DNA of 32,613 nucleotides from Solirubrobacterales bacterium (GCA_027451345.1 DAIDJO010000126.1:1-32613), one strand, 5' to 3'. Positions 1-7,915 are shown, numbered from the stretch's first letter. Made by a program: numbers and translations. Notes: generated by a model not told the origin, from the sequence alone.

Positions 1-1173
1 ATGGGCACCGACCTGCGCCACACGCCCGTCGTGGGCGGCGAGGCGGGGTATCCGGACCTGGTCGTGCGTCCCGACCTCTCGACGATGGTGACCCTGCCGT
101 GGGAGCCGGGCGTCGCCTGCTGCCTGGCCAACCTCGAGCCCGCCGACCCGGACACGCCGATCTGCGACCCGCGCGGCGCCCTGGCCCGCGCGGTCGCGAC
201 CGTCGGCGAGCTCGGCTTCGAGCCGATCGTCGGGCCGGAGCTCGAGTTCTTCCTCGTCGTGCGCGATCCGGCCGCCCCGAACGGCATCCGCCGCAGCGTC
301 GACAACCTGAGCATGGTCTACACGGTCGGCCCGCTGGCCGACCCGAACGGCCTCGTCCGCCGGATGACCGAGCAGCTCGCCGCCATCGGGCTGCACGTCT
401 TCGCCGTCAACCACGAGTTCATGAACTCGCAGTACGAGATCAACCTCCGCCATTCGGGGGCGCTCGACGCGGCCGACCGGGCGTTCCGGTTGAAGTCCGC
501 CGTCAAGGACATCGCCGCTCAGCACGGGCTGCACGCGACGTTCATGGGCAAGCCGTTCAACGACCAGGGCGGGTCGGGCACCCACCTGCACCTGTCGCTC
601 AACCGTGACGGCGCCAACGCCTTTGCCGATCCGAACGGGGACCACGGGGTGACGGCGGAGCTCGGGCACTTCACCGCCGGGCTGATCGCCCACGCCCCGG
701 CGCTGATGGCGTTCCTCAACCCGACCGTCAACGCGTATCGGCGGCTGCAACCTGACTCGCTCGCTCCCACCCATGCCAACTGGGGCTTCGACAACCGGGC
801 GAGCTTCGTGCGGATCCCGCCGGAGCGCGGCGGCGCCACCCGCATCGAGCTGCGCGTCGGCGACGGGTCGGCCAACCCGTACCTCGGCATCGCGGCCGTC
901 CTGCTGGCCGGCGCCGACGGCGTCCGGCGGCGGCTCGCCCCACCGGCCCCCGTGAGCGGCGACGCCTACCGCGCCGACCCTGACCTGATCGGCCCCGCGC
1001 TGCCGACCTCGCTCGACGAGGCGCTGACGGCGCTGCGTGACGACGCGGTCCTGCGTGAGGGCCTCGGCGACGCGATCGTCGAGACGTTCCTGGCCATGAA
1101 GGGCTTCGAGCTCGAGCGTCACCGCGCCTGGGTCTCGGACTGGGAGATCAGCGAATACCTGCACCACCTCTAG
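1..1173 (+). CDS. Glutamine synthetase-like (gamma-glutamyl-amide/amine) ligase, 5' end outside window
   Basis: Type I glutamine-synthetase fold ligase. It would use ATP to join glutamate to ammonia or, more likely here, to an amine. Visible motifs are the GPELEFF metal site (about residues 78-84), NHEFMNSQYEINL, KPFNDQGGSGTHLHLSL with the HxH metal site, NPTVNAYRRL with APTHANWGFDNR for ATP, and RIELRVGDGSANPYL. The 390 residues begin at the second half of the N-terminal beta-grasp domain. Family members are usually about 440-460 aa, so some 60 residues probably lie upstream and the ATG at base 1 is probably internal. It heads an operon with a P450, an extradiol-type dioxygenase, an aldehyde dehydrogenase and an amino-acid/amine permease. 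This favours a catabolic gamma-glutamylating enzyme (as in aniline, isopropylamine, polyamine or ethanolamine use) over the housekeeping GlnA. The family is certain; the substrate is inferred. Confidence 0.9.
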   Translation: MGTDLRHTPVVGGEAGYPDLVVRPDLSTMVTLPWEPGVACCLANLEPADPDTPICDPRGALARAVATVGELGFEPIVGPELEFFLVVRDPAAPNGIRRSVDNLSMVYTVGPLADPNGLVRRMTEQLAAIGLHVFAVNHEFMNSQYEINLRHSGALDAADRAFRLKSAVKDIAAQHGLHATFMGKPFNDQGGSGTHLHLSLNRDGANAFADPNGDHGVTAELGHFTAGLIAHAPALMAFLNPTVNAYRRLQPDSLAPTHANWGFDNRASFVRIPPERGGATRIELRVGDGSANPYLGIAAVLLAGADGVRRRLAPPAPVSGDAYRADPDLIGPALPTSLDEALTALRDDAVLREGLGDAIVETFLAMKGFELERHRAWVSDWEISEYLHHL

Positions 1174-1185
1174 GAGCGAGCCCCG

Positions 1186-2403
1186 ATGTCCGTAACGAGC
1201 GACTTCATCGACCTCTCCGACCACGACAACTTCGTCGACGCCGTTCCCCACGAGGCGTTCGCGCGGTTGCGCCACGAGGACCCCGTGCACTGGAACCCGG
1301 AGCCCGCGGGACGCGGCTTCTGGGCAGTGACGCGGTACGAGGACATCCGCTCCGTGCACCGCACCCCGGAGGTCTTCTCCTCCGAGATCGGCGGCACCTC
1401 GCTCGAGGATCTCGAGCCCGAGCACATCGAGGCGCGCAAGTCGATGATCGACATGGACCCGCCACGGCACGACGAGCTGCGCGCGCTCGTCAACCGCCGG
1501 TTCACCCCGCGGGCCGTCGGGGTCTGGGAAGAGCAGGTGCGCAACGTGGTTCGCCAGGTGCTCGACACGGCGCTGCCGAAGGGCGAGTTCGACTTCGTGC
1601 ATGAGGTCGCCTCGGAGATCCCGATGCAGGTCTTCGCCGAGATCCTCGGGGTGCCCCAGGAGGAGCGTCGGGAGATCATCGAGATCGGTGACCGCCTGCT
1701 CGGCAACGCCGACCCGGAGTACGCCCACGACGGCGACGACGACGCGCACCGCCACCTGCCGTTCTCGAGCCCCGCAGCGCTCGACATGTTCGCGTTCGGC
1801 CGCCGGATCGCGGAGGAGCGCCGCCACAGCTCGCGGGAGGACATCATGAGCGACCTGGTGCGGGCCGGCCTGACCCAGCGCGAGATGGACGTGTACTTCG
1901 TGCTGCTGGCCACCGCCGGCAACGAGACGACGCGGCACACGATCAGCCACGGGCTGATCGCCCTCTGTGAGCACCCGCAGGAGCGCCGCCGGCTGCGCGA
2001 GAACTACGCGGAGCTCGGCCGGACGGCCGCCGAGGAGATGCTGCGCTGGGCCACCCCGGTCCACCACTTCCGGCGAACCGCGGCCGTCGACACGGTGCTG
2101 GGCGGCCGGGAGATCCACGCCGGAGACAAGGTCACGACCTGGTTCGTGTCCGGCAACCGGGACGAGAGCGTGTTCGCGGAGCCGATGCGCTTCGACGTCG
2201 GGCGGACGCCGAACCCGCACATGACCTTCGGCCCCGGTGGGATCCACCATTGCCTCGGCGCGCACCTCGCGAAGATGGAGGTCCGGCTCACGTTCGAGGA
2301 TCTGCTCTCGCGCGGCGTCGAGCTCGAGCTGGCCGGTCCGCCCGAGCGGCTGCGCTCGAACTTCTTCAACGGCATCAAGCGCGTTCCGGTGCGGGTGCGC
2401 TGA
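1186..2403 (+). CDS. Cytochrome P450 (CYP124/125/142-like)
   Basis: Soluble bacterial class I cytochrome P450, a haem-thiolate monooxygenase that needs a ferredoxin and reductase, neither of which lies nearby. The 405 residues match the usual bacterial length. The I-helix oxygen-activation motif AGNETT is at 244-249, the K-helix ExxR pair is E284/R287, and the haem loop FGPGGIHHCLG is at 348-358 with Cys356 as axial ligand. The loop has one residue more between Phe and Cys than the common FGxGxHxCxG form; this longer form occurs in CYP125 and CYP124 lipid/steroid hydroxylases. An AGGAG ribosome site lies 9 nt before the ATG, and the gene starts 12 nt after the ligase stop, so the two are co-transcribed. 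In this operon it probably hydroxylates the pathway substrate, possibly an aromatic ring. The substrate cannot be read from sequence. Confidence 0.95.
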   Translation: MSVTSDFIDLSDHDNFVDAVPHEAFARLRHEDPVHWNPEPAGRGFWAVTRYEDIRSVHRTPEVFSSEIGGTSLEDLEPEHIEARKSMIDMDPPRHDELRALVNRRFTPRAVGVWEEQVRNVVRQVLDTALPKGEFDFVHEVASEIPMQVFAEILGVPQEERREIIEIGDRLLGNADPEYAHDGDDDAHRHLPFSSPAALDMFAFGRRIAEERRHSSREDIMSDLVRAGLTQREMDVYFVLLATAGNETTRHTISHGLIALCEHPQERRRLRENYAELGRTAAEEMLRWATPVHHFRRTAAVDTVLGGREIHAGDKVTTWFVSGNRDESVFAEPMRFDVGRTPNPHMTFGPGGIHHCLGAHLAKMEVRLTFEDLLSRGVELELAGPPERLRSNFFNGIKRVPVRVR

Positions 2404-3341
2404 TGATCGAGCTGCACCGGATCGACCATGTCGGCCTGCGGGTGGCCGACCTCGCCGAGGCGACGGCGCGGTGGTGCACCCAGTTCGGCCTGCACGTCCG
2501 CGAGCGCCGGGCCGACACGGTGAGGCTCGCCTGCGACGACGAGCCCTGCGCGCTCGAGCTGATCGCCGGCGCGCCCGCGGGCCTGCACCACGTGGCCTAC
2601 GAGCTCGCACCCACCTGCACGATCGATCAGGCGTGCGAGCACCTCGAGCGGCAGGGGGCGGCCGTCGCCGCGCGCGCCGGCCGCCTCGACACCATGGATG
2701 CCGACGGCAACGCGATCCAGCTGCTCGCCCACCGCGAGCCGGCGTCGCGCCTGGTCGCCCACGCCCGTCCCGCGGGCCACGCCGTCCCGGGGCACCCGCG
2801 CAAGCTCGGCCACGTGAACTTCCTCACCGGCAACCTCGAGGACCAGGTCCGCTTCTACACCGAGACGCTCGGGATGCGGCTGACCGACTGGCTCGGCGAG
2901 GACGGCGTGTGGTTCCACGTCAACTCCGACCACCACGTGATGGCGCTGATTCGAACCCAGCCGCCCCAACCCCACTTTCACCACCTCGCCTTCGACGTCG
3001 TCGACGTCGGCCAGATGCGCCTCGCGCTCGACCACCTCGGCCGCCACGGGCGGTGGCTCGGCTGGGGCCCGACGCGGCACGGCGTCGGCGGCAACATCGC
3101 CTCGTACGTGCGGATCGTCGAGGAGGAGTGCTTCGTCGAGCTGTACTGCGACATGGAGCAGCTGCAGGCCGATCACCGGCCGCGTCGCTGGCCGGACGAC
3201 CGCTTCTCCTCCAACACGTGGGGCCCGCTGCCGCCCCGGTCCTACTTCCGCTTCGACCAGGCGGCGATCGACTCCGAGCGCGAGAGCCTCGAGATGCTCG
3301 GGACGCCGCTGCCACCCGCGCCGGCTCAGGAGGCCGTATGA
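2403..3341 (+). CDS. VOC-family extradiol-type ring-cleavage dioxygenase
   Basis: 312-residue two-domain vicinal-oxygen-chelate protein of the type I extradiol catechol dioxygenase class. Such enzymes open catechol rings next to the diol using Fe(II) or Mn(II). The N-terminal domain starts IDHVGLRVADL (about residue 6) and the catalytic C-terminal domain starts LGHVNFLTGNLEDQVRFYTETLG. The expected 2-His-1-Glu metal site is present: His137 (GHVNF), His193 or His194 (HFHHLAF) and Glu246 (CFVELYCDM). The layout resembles homoprotocatechuate and dihydroxybiphenyl dioxygenases. The ATG at 2403 overlaps the P450 stop by 1 nt; an upstream in-frame start at 2250 would run deep inside the P450 gene and is unlikely. 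A semialdehyde dehydrogenase two genes on supports a meta-cleavage route. A glyoxalase-like isomerase role cannot be excluded. Confidence 0.85.
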   Translation: MIELHRIDHVGLRVADLAEATARWCTQFGLHVRERRADTVRLACDDEPCALELIAGAPAGLHHVAYELAPTCTIDQACEHLERQGAAVAARAGRLDTMDADGNAIQLLAHREPASRLVAHARPAGHAVPGHPRKLGHVNFLTGNLEDQVRFYTETLGMRLTDWLGEDGVWFHVNSDHHVMALIRTQPPQPHFHHLAFDVVDVGQMRLALDHLGRHGRWLGWGPTRHGVGGNIASYVRIVEEECFVELYCDMEQLQADHRPRRWPDDRFSSNTWGPLPPRSYFRFDQAAIDSERESLEMLGTPLPPAPAQEAV

Positions 3342-4141
3342 CGCTGCAGGGCTACACCGTCCCGCGCACGCCCGAGGGCCGTGCCAGCCTCGTCCCCGCG
3401 CCCCCGTGGCACTACGTCGGTGACTTCCTCGTCGTCGACTTCCACGCGGACCCGGCCGCGGCCACCTCGCTGCTGCCCGAGGGGCTGGAACCGCACCCCG
3501 ACCCCGGGCGCTGTGCGGCCGTGTTCGTCGACTGGCAGTCCTGCTCGGAGAGCGGCGACGAGCTGACGGACCCGGCGCGCTCGCAGTACCGGGAGTGCTA
3601 CCTCGTCGTCAGCGGACTGCTCGACGGCCAGCCGGTGACCACCTGCCCGTTCATCTGGGTCGACCAGGACTTCGCCATGGCCCGCGGGTGGATCCAGGGC
3701 TATCCGAAGAAGCTCGGGGCGGTCTGGATGACCCGCGCCTTCCAGCTCGATGCGACGGCCTCCCCCGGCATCCACGCCGGCTCGCGCTTCGGCGCGACCT
3801 GCTCGGCGCGCGGCCGCGAGCTCGCGCGGGCAACGATCACGCTCGAGCGGGAGAGCGAGACCGGTTCCGTCCACACCGATCCCCCCCTCGTCAACGTCCG
3901 CCACTTCGCCCGGCTCGCGGCGGGACGCCACGCCGAGCCGCAGGTCCACGAGCTGGTGCGGGCGCGCAGCCGCGACCGCAGCGTCTCCCCGGTCTGGGAG
4001 GGCGCGGCCACGCTCGAGCTCTTCCCCGCCCCCGGCGAGGAGCACACGCTGCTCGCTCCCGTGAGCATCGCCCGCGGCTACCGCTTCACGTTCGCCTACA
4101 CGGTGGACGACCTCGAGACCGTGCGGGAGTACGTGGGATGA
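3338..4141 (+). CDS. Acetoacetate decarboxylase-family protein
   Basis: 267-residue member of the acetoacetate decarboxylase (ADC) fold. The family uses a Schiff-base lysine with a pKa-lowering neighbour lysine to decarboxylate beta-keto acids; some relatives act as aldolases, dehydratases or cyclases. The Lys-Lys pair is present as GYPKKLGAVWM (Lys124-Lys125). The preceding WIQGYP segment and the length fit the family. An AGGAGG ribosome site (3328-3333) lies 4 nt before the ATG, which overlaps the dioxygenase stop by 4 nt. Between an extradiol-type dioxygenase and a hydroxymuconate-type aldehyde dehydrogenase it may process a ring-cleavage product, taking the place of a 4-oxalocrotonate decarboxylase or hydratase. 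That role is inferred. No acetone/butanol genes lie nearby to suggest true acetoacetate decarboxylase. Confidence 0.85.
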   Translation: MTLQGYTVPRTPEGRASLVPAPPWHYVGDFLVVDFHADPAAATSLLPEGLEPHPDPGRCAAVFVDWQSCSESGDELTDPARSQYRECYLVVSGLLDGQPVTTCPFIWVDQDFAMARGWIQGYPKKLGAVWMTRAFQLDATASPGIHAGSRFGATCSARGRELARATITLERESETGSVHTDPPLVNVRHFARLAAGRHAEPQVHELVRARSRDRSVSPVWEGAATLELFPAPGEEHTLLAPVSIARGYRFTFAYTVDDLETVREYVG

Positions 4142-5604
4142 GTGGCGGAGCCCACACCGCAGTGGCCACGGTCGCCGGTCACGAGGTCTGCACCGATCAC
4201 TGGATCGGCGGCGAGCGGGTCCCGAGCCCCGAGCGCTTCGACGTGATCACCCCGATCGACGGCAGCGTGATCGCCGAGGTGGCGGCCGGTGGGGAACGGG
4301 AGGCGGATCTGGCCGTGCGGGCCGCGCACGAGGCCGCCGCCGGCTGGGCGGGGCTCGGCGCCGCCGGCCGGGCGGCGCTCCTGCACCGCCTCGCCGACCT
4401 GATCGACGCCAACGTCGAGCGACTCGCCGCCGTCGAGTGCGCGGACATGGCGATGCTGCTCGAGTCGCTGCGGCTGCGCGTGATCCACCGGGCGGCGGCG
4501 AACTTCCGCAACTACGCCGATCTGGCCGTCGCCTACGAGGAGCGCGACTGGCACTCAAAGGGCACGTGGAACCGCGTTCAGCGGATGCCGGCCGGCCCGG
4601 CGGCGGTGATCACACCGTGGAACGCGCCATTCATGCTCTCCACCTGGAAGGTGGCTCCCGCCCTCGCCGCCGGCTGTCCGGTGGTGCTCAAGCCCGCCGA
4701 GTGGTCCCCCCTCTCCTGCTCGCTGCTCGCCGAGCTCACGCGGGCGGCGGGCTTTCCTCCCGGCGTGTTCAACGTGCTGCAGGGCGTCGGTGAACAGGTC
4801 GGCGCGGCGCTCGTCGGGCACCCGCTCCTGCGCCGGATCTCCTTCACCGGGTCGCCCGAGACGGCGCGCCACATCGGCGTCGCGGCCGCCCGCAACCTCG
4901 TGCCCTTCACCGGCGAGCTCGGTGGCAAGGGCCCGCTGATCGTCTTCGACGACGCGGATCTCGACGCGGCCGCCGCCAAGGCCGCAGGCCAGTACGACGA
5001 CGCCGGCCAGGTCTGTCTGGCCGGGACCCGGCTGCTCGTCCAGGAGAGCATCCGCGAACCGTTCCTCGAGCGCTTCCACGCCGCGGTCGACCGGCACGTG
5101 CTCGGGGACCCGCGCGAGCCGGAGACGACGGTCTCCCCGCTCATCCATCCCGACCATCTCGAGCGCGTCGACGGGTTCGTCCAGCGGGCGATCGCCGCCG
5201 GGGACACGCTCGTGCGCGGGGGCCGGCGGCTCGAGGGGCTGCTCTACGAGCCGACCCTGTTCGAGCCGCGCTCCAACGACGCCGAGATCGTCCAGCGGGA
5301 GGTCTTCGGCCCGGTGCTGACGTTCCAGACCTTCGCCGACGAGGAGGAGGCGGTCGCCCTGGCCAACTCGACGCAGTACGGGCTCTCGGGGATCGTCTAC
5401 ACCGGCTCGATGGGCCGCGCGGACCGCGTCGGCCGAGCGGTGCGAGCCGGGATCGTGTGGGTGAACACGTTCCTGGTGCGCGACCTGACCGCCCCGTTCG
5501 GCGGCGTCGGCATCTCCGGCATCGGCCGGGAGGGCGGCAACTACGCGCTCGACTTCTACTCGGACCTGAAGACGCTGCAGGTGCTCGACGGCAGCGTCCG
5601 CTGA
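4138..5604 (+). CDS. Aldehyde dehydrogenase, 5-carboxymethyl-2-hydroxymuconate semialdehyde dehydrogenase (HpaE)-like
   Basis: 488-residue NAD(P)+-dependent aldehyde dehydrogenase. The oxyanion Asn162 (TPWNAPF), general base Glu260 (ELGGKGP) and nucleophile Cys293 (GQVCLAG) are all present, so the enzyme should be active. The C-terminal stretch RDLTAPFGGVGISGIGREGG followed by NYALDFYSDLK closely resembles HpaE/DhaS-type dehydrogenases, which oxidise the semialdehyde made by meta-cleavage of homoprotocatechuate. The start overlaps the ADC-family gene by 4 nt (ATGA). An earlier in-frame start at 3595 lies inside that gene and would add no recognisable domain. With the upstream dioxygenase it supports a meta-cleavage pathway. 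The exact aldehyde is not determined; betaine- or gamma-aminobutyraldehyde-type substrates remain possible. Confidence 0.92.
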   Translation: MSGGAHTAVATVAGHEVCTDHWIGGERVPSPERFDVITPIDGSVIAEVAAGGEREADLAVRAAHEAAAGWAGLGAAGRAALLHRLADLIDANVERLAAVECADMAMLLESLRLRVIHRAAANFRNYADLAVAYEERDWHSKGTWNRVQRMPAGPAAVITPWNAPFMLSTWKVAPALAAGCPVVLKPAEWSPLSCSLLAELTRAAGFPPGVFNVLQGVGEQVGAALVGHPLLRRISFTGSPETARHIGVAAARNLVPFTGELGGKGPLIVFDDADLDAAAAKAAGQYDDAGQVCLAGTRLLVQESIREPFLERFHAAVDRHVLGDPREPETTVSPLIHPDHLERVDGFVQRAIAAGDTLVRGGRRLEGLLYEPTLFEPRSNDAEIVQREVFGPVLTFQTFADEEEAVALANSTQYGLSGIVYTGSMGRADRVGRAVRAGIVWVNTFLVRDLTAPFGGVGISGIGREGGNYALDFYSDLKTLQVLDGSVR

Positions 5605-5645
5605 TCGGACACACGGAGAGGGACAACCGCAATGAGGAGAGGGAT

Positions 5646-7130
5646 ATGAGTGAGGGTTCCGCCCAGGGGCACCTGGGCGAGCGACGGTTGACGACGATCC
5701 ATGCCGTGGGTCAGTCGCTGGCGATCGGGCCGATGTTCTCGGCCGGTCTGCTCACCGGGCTGGTCGCGAGCGTGGCGGGGTACAGCACGCCGCTCTCGGT
5801 GCTGCTCGGCACGGTCGGGGCGATCTGCCTCGGCTACGTGATCTCGCTGTTCGCCCGCCGCTTCGCGGGCGCCGGCGCGATGTACGAGTACCTGGTGCAC
5901 GGCGCCCACCCCGGCGTCGGGGTCTTCGGGGCGGGGATCTACGGCCTCGGGATCCTCTTCCTCGGCGGCGGGGGCGTGTTCATCGCCAACGGCTTCCTGG
6001 CCCAGGCCTTCCTCGCCGACATCCACGTCAGCATCACCTGGTGGATCCTCGGCATCGTCGTGCTGCTGATCGCCGTCGGCCTCAACCACGTCGGGGTGCG
6101 CGTCGCGGTCCAGGGCGTGCTCGTGCTCGCCGGCATCTCGATGATCCCGTTCCTCATCCTGGCCGTCACGATCATCGCCAAGGGCGGCGCCGCCGGCAAC
6201 ACGCTCGCCGTGTTCGGCACCGGCCACAGCTCGTGGAACAGCGTCTTCCACGGCATCCTGTTCGCGGTCACGCTGTTCATCGGCTTCGAGGCCGCCGCCT
6301 CCCTCGGAGAGGAGGCGCGGGAGCCGCACCGGGCGATCCCGGTGGCGCTGATCGGCTCGGTCGCGCTCGCCGGCCTCTTCTATCTGCTCGTCACCTACGC
6401 GGGCGCGATCGGCTTCGGGGTCAAGGGCGCGGCCACCGCGTGGGTCGCCGATCCCTCGCCGATGGGGGCGCTGGCCCAGCAGTACGACGGGCACTGGCTG
6501 TCGGTGCTGATCGACCTCGTCGTGATGCTCGACTCGATCTCCGTCGCGCTCGCCTTCACGGTCGCCGGCTCCCGCGTGTTCTTCGCGCTCGGCCGGGACG
6601 GCCTGCTGCCGAGCTTCACCACCCGCGTCTCGACGCACGACACGCCGCTCGGGGGCAACCTGATCATCCTCGGCGCGGGCCTGCTCGCCGTCCTGCTCGG
6701 CGGGATCACCACGCTCGGCGACCTCGTCAAGCTGCCCAACAACATCGAGGCGTTCCAGATCAGCGCGGGAGTCGGCTCGTTCCTCATCGAGGCGGTCTAC
6801 GCGATGCTCGCGCTCGCCGCCTTCCGCATCGTCTGGCGGGACTGGAGCGGGGGCGCCCGGTTGTGGCGGCTCGCCGTCGCGGTCGTCGGCGTCGCGACGC
6901 CCGTGCTCGCGTACTACGGGTCACTGCATCCGTTCCCGCCCTACCCCGGGGATCTCAGCCTGATCATCGCCGGTGGCTCCGCCGTGGTGGTGCTCGCCTG
7001 GTTCCTGTACCTGCGCAGCGCGCACCCGGAGCGGATCGCCGCGGCGGCGCGGCACGCCGAGCAGCACCACGGCGTGCCGCCGCTCGACGAGTCCCTCTCC
7101 TTCCATCACGAGCCAGGCCTGCCGGCCTGA
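5646..7130 (+). CDS. APC-superfamily amino acid/amine permease
   Basis: 494-residue polytopic inner-membrane transporter of the amino acid-polyamine-organocation family, with about 12 hydrophobic segments. The first helix holds the glycine-rich substrate region (AIGPMFSAGLLTGLVASVAG). A second conserved block is FIGFEAAASLGEEAREPHRAIP (about residues 213-234), typical of APC transporters in which an acidic loop follows helix 6. A GAGGAGAGGG ribosome site lies just before the ATG. The gene starts 41 nt after the aldehyde dehydrogenase and is last in the operon. It probably imports the amine or amino acid degraded by the upstream enzymes. The substrate is inferred from context; no periplasmic binding protein is present, as expected for a secondary transporter. 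Confidence 0.9.
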   Translation: MSEGSAQGHLGERRLTTIHAVGQSLAIGPMFSAGLLTGLVASVAGYSTPLSVLLGTVGAICLGYVISLFARRFAGAGAMYEYLVHGAHPGVGVFGAGIYGLGILFLGGGGVFIANGFLAQAFLADIHVSITWWILGIVVLLIAVGLNHVGVRVAVQGVLVLAGISMIPFLILAVTIIAKGGAAGNTLAVFGTGHSSWNSVFHGILFAVTLFIGFEAAASLGEEAREPHRAIPVALIGSVALAGLFYLLVTYAGAIGFGVKGAATAWVADPSPMGALAQQYDGHWLSVLIDLVVMLDSISVALAFTVAGSRVFFALGRDGLLPSFTTRVSTHDTPLGGNLIILGAGLLAVLLGGITTLGDLVKLPNNIEAFQISAGVGSFLIEAVYAMLALAAFRIVWRDWSGGARLWRLAVAVVGVATPVLAYYGSLHPFPPYPGDLSLIIAGGSAVVVLAWFLYLRSAHPERIAAAARHAEQHHGVPPLDESLSFHHEPGLPA

Positions 7131-7141
7131 GAGCCCGACCC

Positions 7142-7177
7142 TTCACCGTCACGATTCCGCGGAATCGTGACGGTGAA
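7142..7177. repeat. Perfect 36-bp palindrome
   Basis: The left half TTCACCGTCACGATTCCG (7142-7159) is followed directly by its exact reverse complement (7160-7177). It lies 11 bp after the permease stop and 15 bp before the -10 box of the ThyA-like gene. As RNA it would form a stem of about 16 bp with a 4-nt loop but no U tract. It may be an actinobacterial U-less terminator for the operon, or an operator over the -35 region of the next gene. Confidence 0.9.
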
Positions 7178-7192
7178 ACAGGACGGAGTCGT

Positions 7193-7198
7193 TAGGCT
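7193..7198 (+). promoter_or_regulatory. -10 box (TAGGCT) for the ThyA-like gene, leaderless
   Basis: TAGGCT fits the actinobacterial TANNNT consensus. It ends 6 nt before the GTG at 7205, so transcription would begin at or next to that start codon. This favours GTG 7205 over GTG 7199, which touches the box. No convincing -35 is seen; the 36-bp palindrome occupies that area. Confidence 0.5.
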
Positions 7199-7204
7199 GT
7201 GCCG

Positions 7205-7897
7205 GTGACCGAGACGACGCTCGACGCGGGCACGATCGGGGAGGCCTGGCTCGCCGTCGCCCGCCGGATCCTCGAGGACGGCGCCGCCTCGACCTACGAC
7301 GGCCGAGCGATCCTCGACCTGGAGCGGGTGACGCTGCGAATCGACGCCCCGGCCAGCGAGGACCCGGTGGTCCGCGAGCTCGGGGATCCCGAGCGACTCG
7401 CCTGGATGCACGCCAACTTCACCGACCACCGGCTCGTGGCGGAACTGGGCCACGCCCGCAGCTACGCGAGCCGGCTCCATGACTACGGCGGCACCGGCCG
7501 CGATCAGGTGCGCTGGGTGATCGAGCGGCTGCGCGCCGACCCGACGTCACGCTCGGCGACGATCACGACCTTCGAGCCGCTGCTCGACACGACCTACATC
7601 CCGTGCGTGAGCCTGCTCGACTTCTGGATCAGCGCGGGCCGGCTCACCGCGATGGTGTACGCCCACTCGATCGACTTCGGCACGAAGGGCTACGGCAACC
7701 TCGTCGAGCTCGCGCACCTGATGGAGCGGGTGGCGGAGGGCGTCGCGCGGCCGGTCGGGCCGCTCCACTTCGTGGTGAAGTCGGCGCACATCTACGACCC
7801 CGAGCTCGCGCGGATGCGCGAGGTGACGCGGGAACGAAAGAGCGGCCCGGGGGCGACGATCACGCCTGCTCTCGCGCGTAGCCTGCGCGCGAAATAA
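7205..7897 (+). CDS. Thymidylate synthase (ThyA)-family protein, atypical
   Basis: 230-residue protein of the thymidylate synthase/pyrimidine hydroxymethylase fold. Canonical members methylate dUMP with methylene-tetrahydrofolate. Visible matches are DQVRWVIERLRADPTSRSA (100-118, compare the TS DQ..-DP.SRR region), the nucleophile in YIPCVSLLDF (Cys134), the block YAHSIDFGTKGYGN (152-165) in place of the TS QRSxDxxLGxPFN, and SAHIYD (His195, Tyr197). The phosphate-binding Arg of RSxD is His154 here, while the equivalents of the dUMP-contacting Asp and Asn are kept (Asp157, Asn165). At 230 aa it is shorter than E. coli ThyA (264), close to archaeal forms. It stands alone, convergent with fabI. 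It could be a genuine divergent thymidylate synthase or a nucleotide hydroxymethylase. Fold confidence is good; activity is uncertain. Confidence 0.75.
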   Translation: MTETTLDAGTIGEAWLAVARRILEDGAASTYDGRAILDLERVTLRIDAPASEDPVVRELGDPERLAWMHANFTDHRLVAELGHARSYASRLHDYGGTGRDQVRWVIERLRADPTSRSATITTFEPLLDTTYIPCVSLLDFWISAGRLTAMVYAHSIDFGTKGYGNLVELAHLMERVAEGVARPVGPLHFVVKSAHIYDPELARMREVTRERKSGPGATITPALARSLRAK

Positions 7898-7915
7898 GCC
7901 TCGTCGTTCGCCTTT

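Noticed and set aside
2004-3176. A 390-codon minus-strand frame opposite the P450 and dioxygenase genes
   Set aside because: It looks like an antisense shadow: there is no motif, and both + strand genes have complete active sites.
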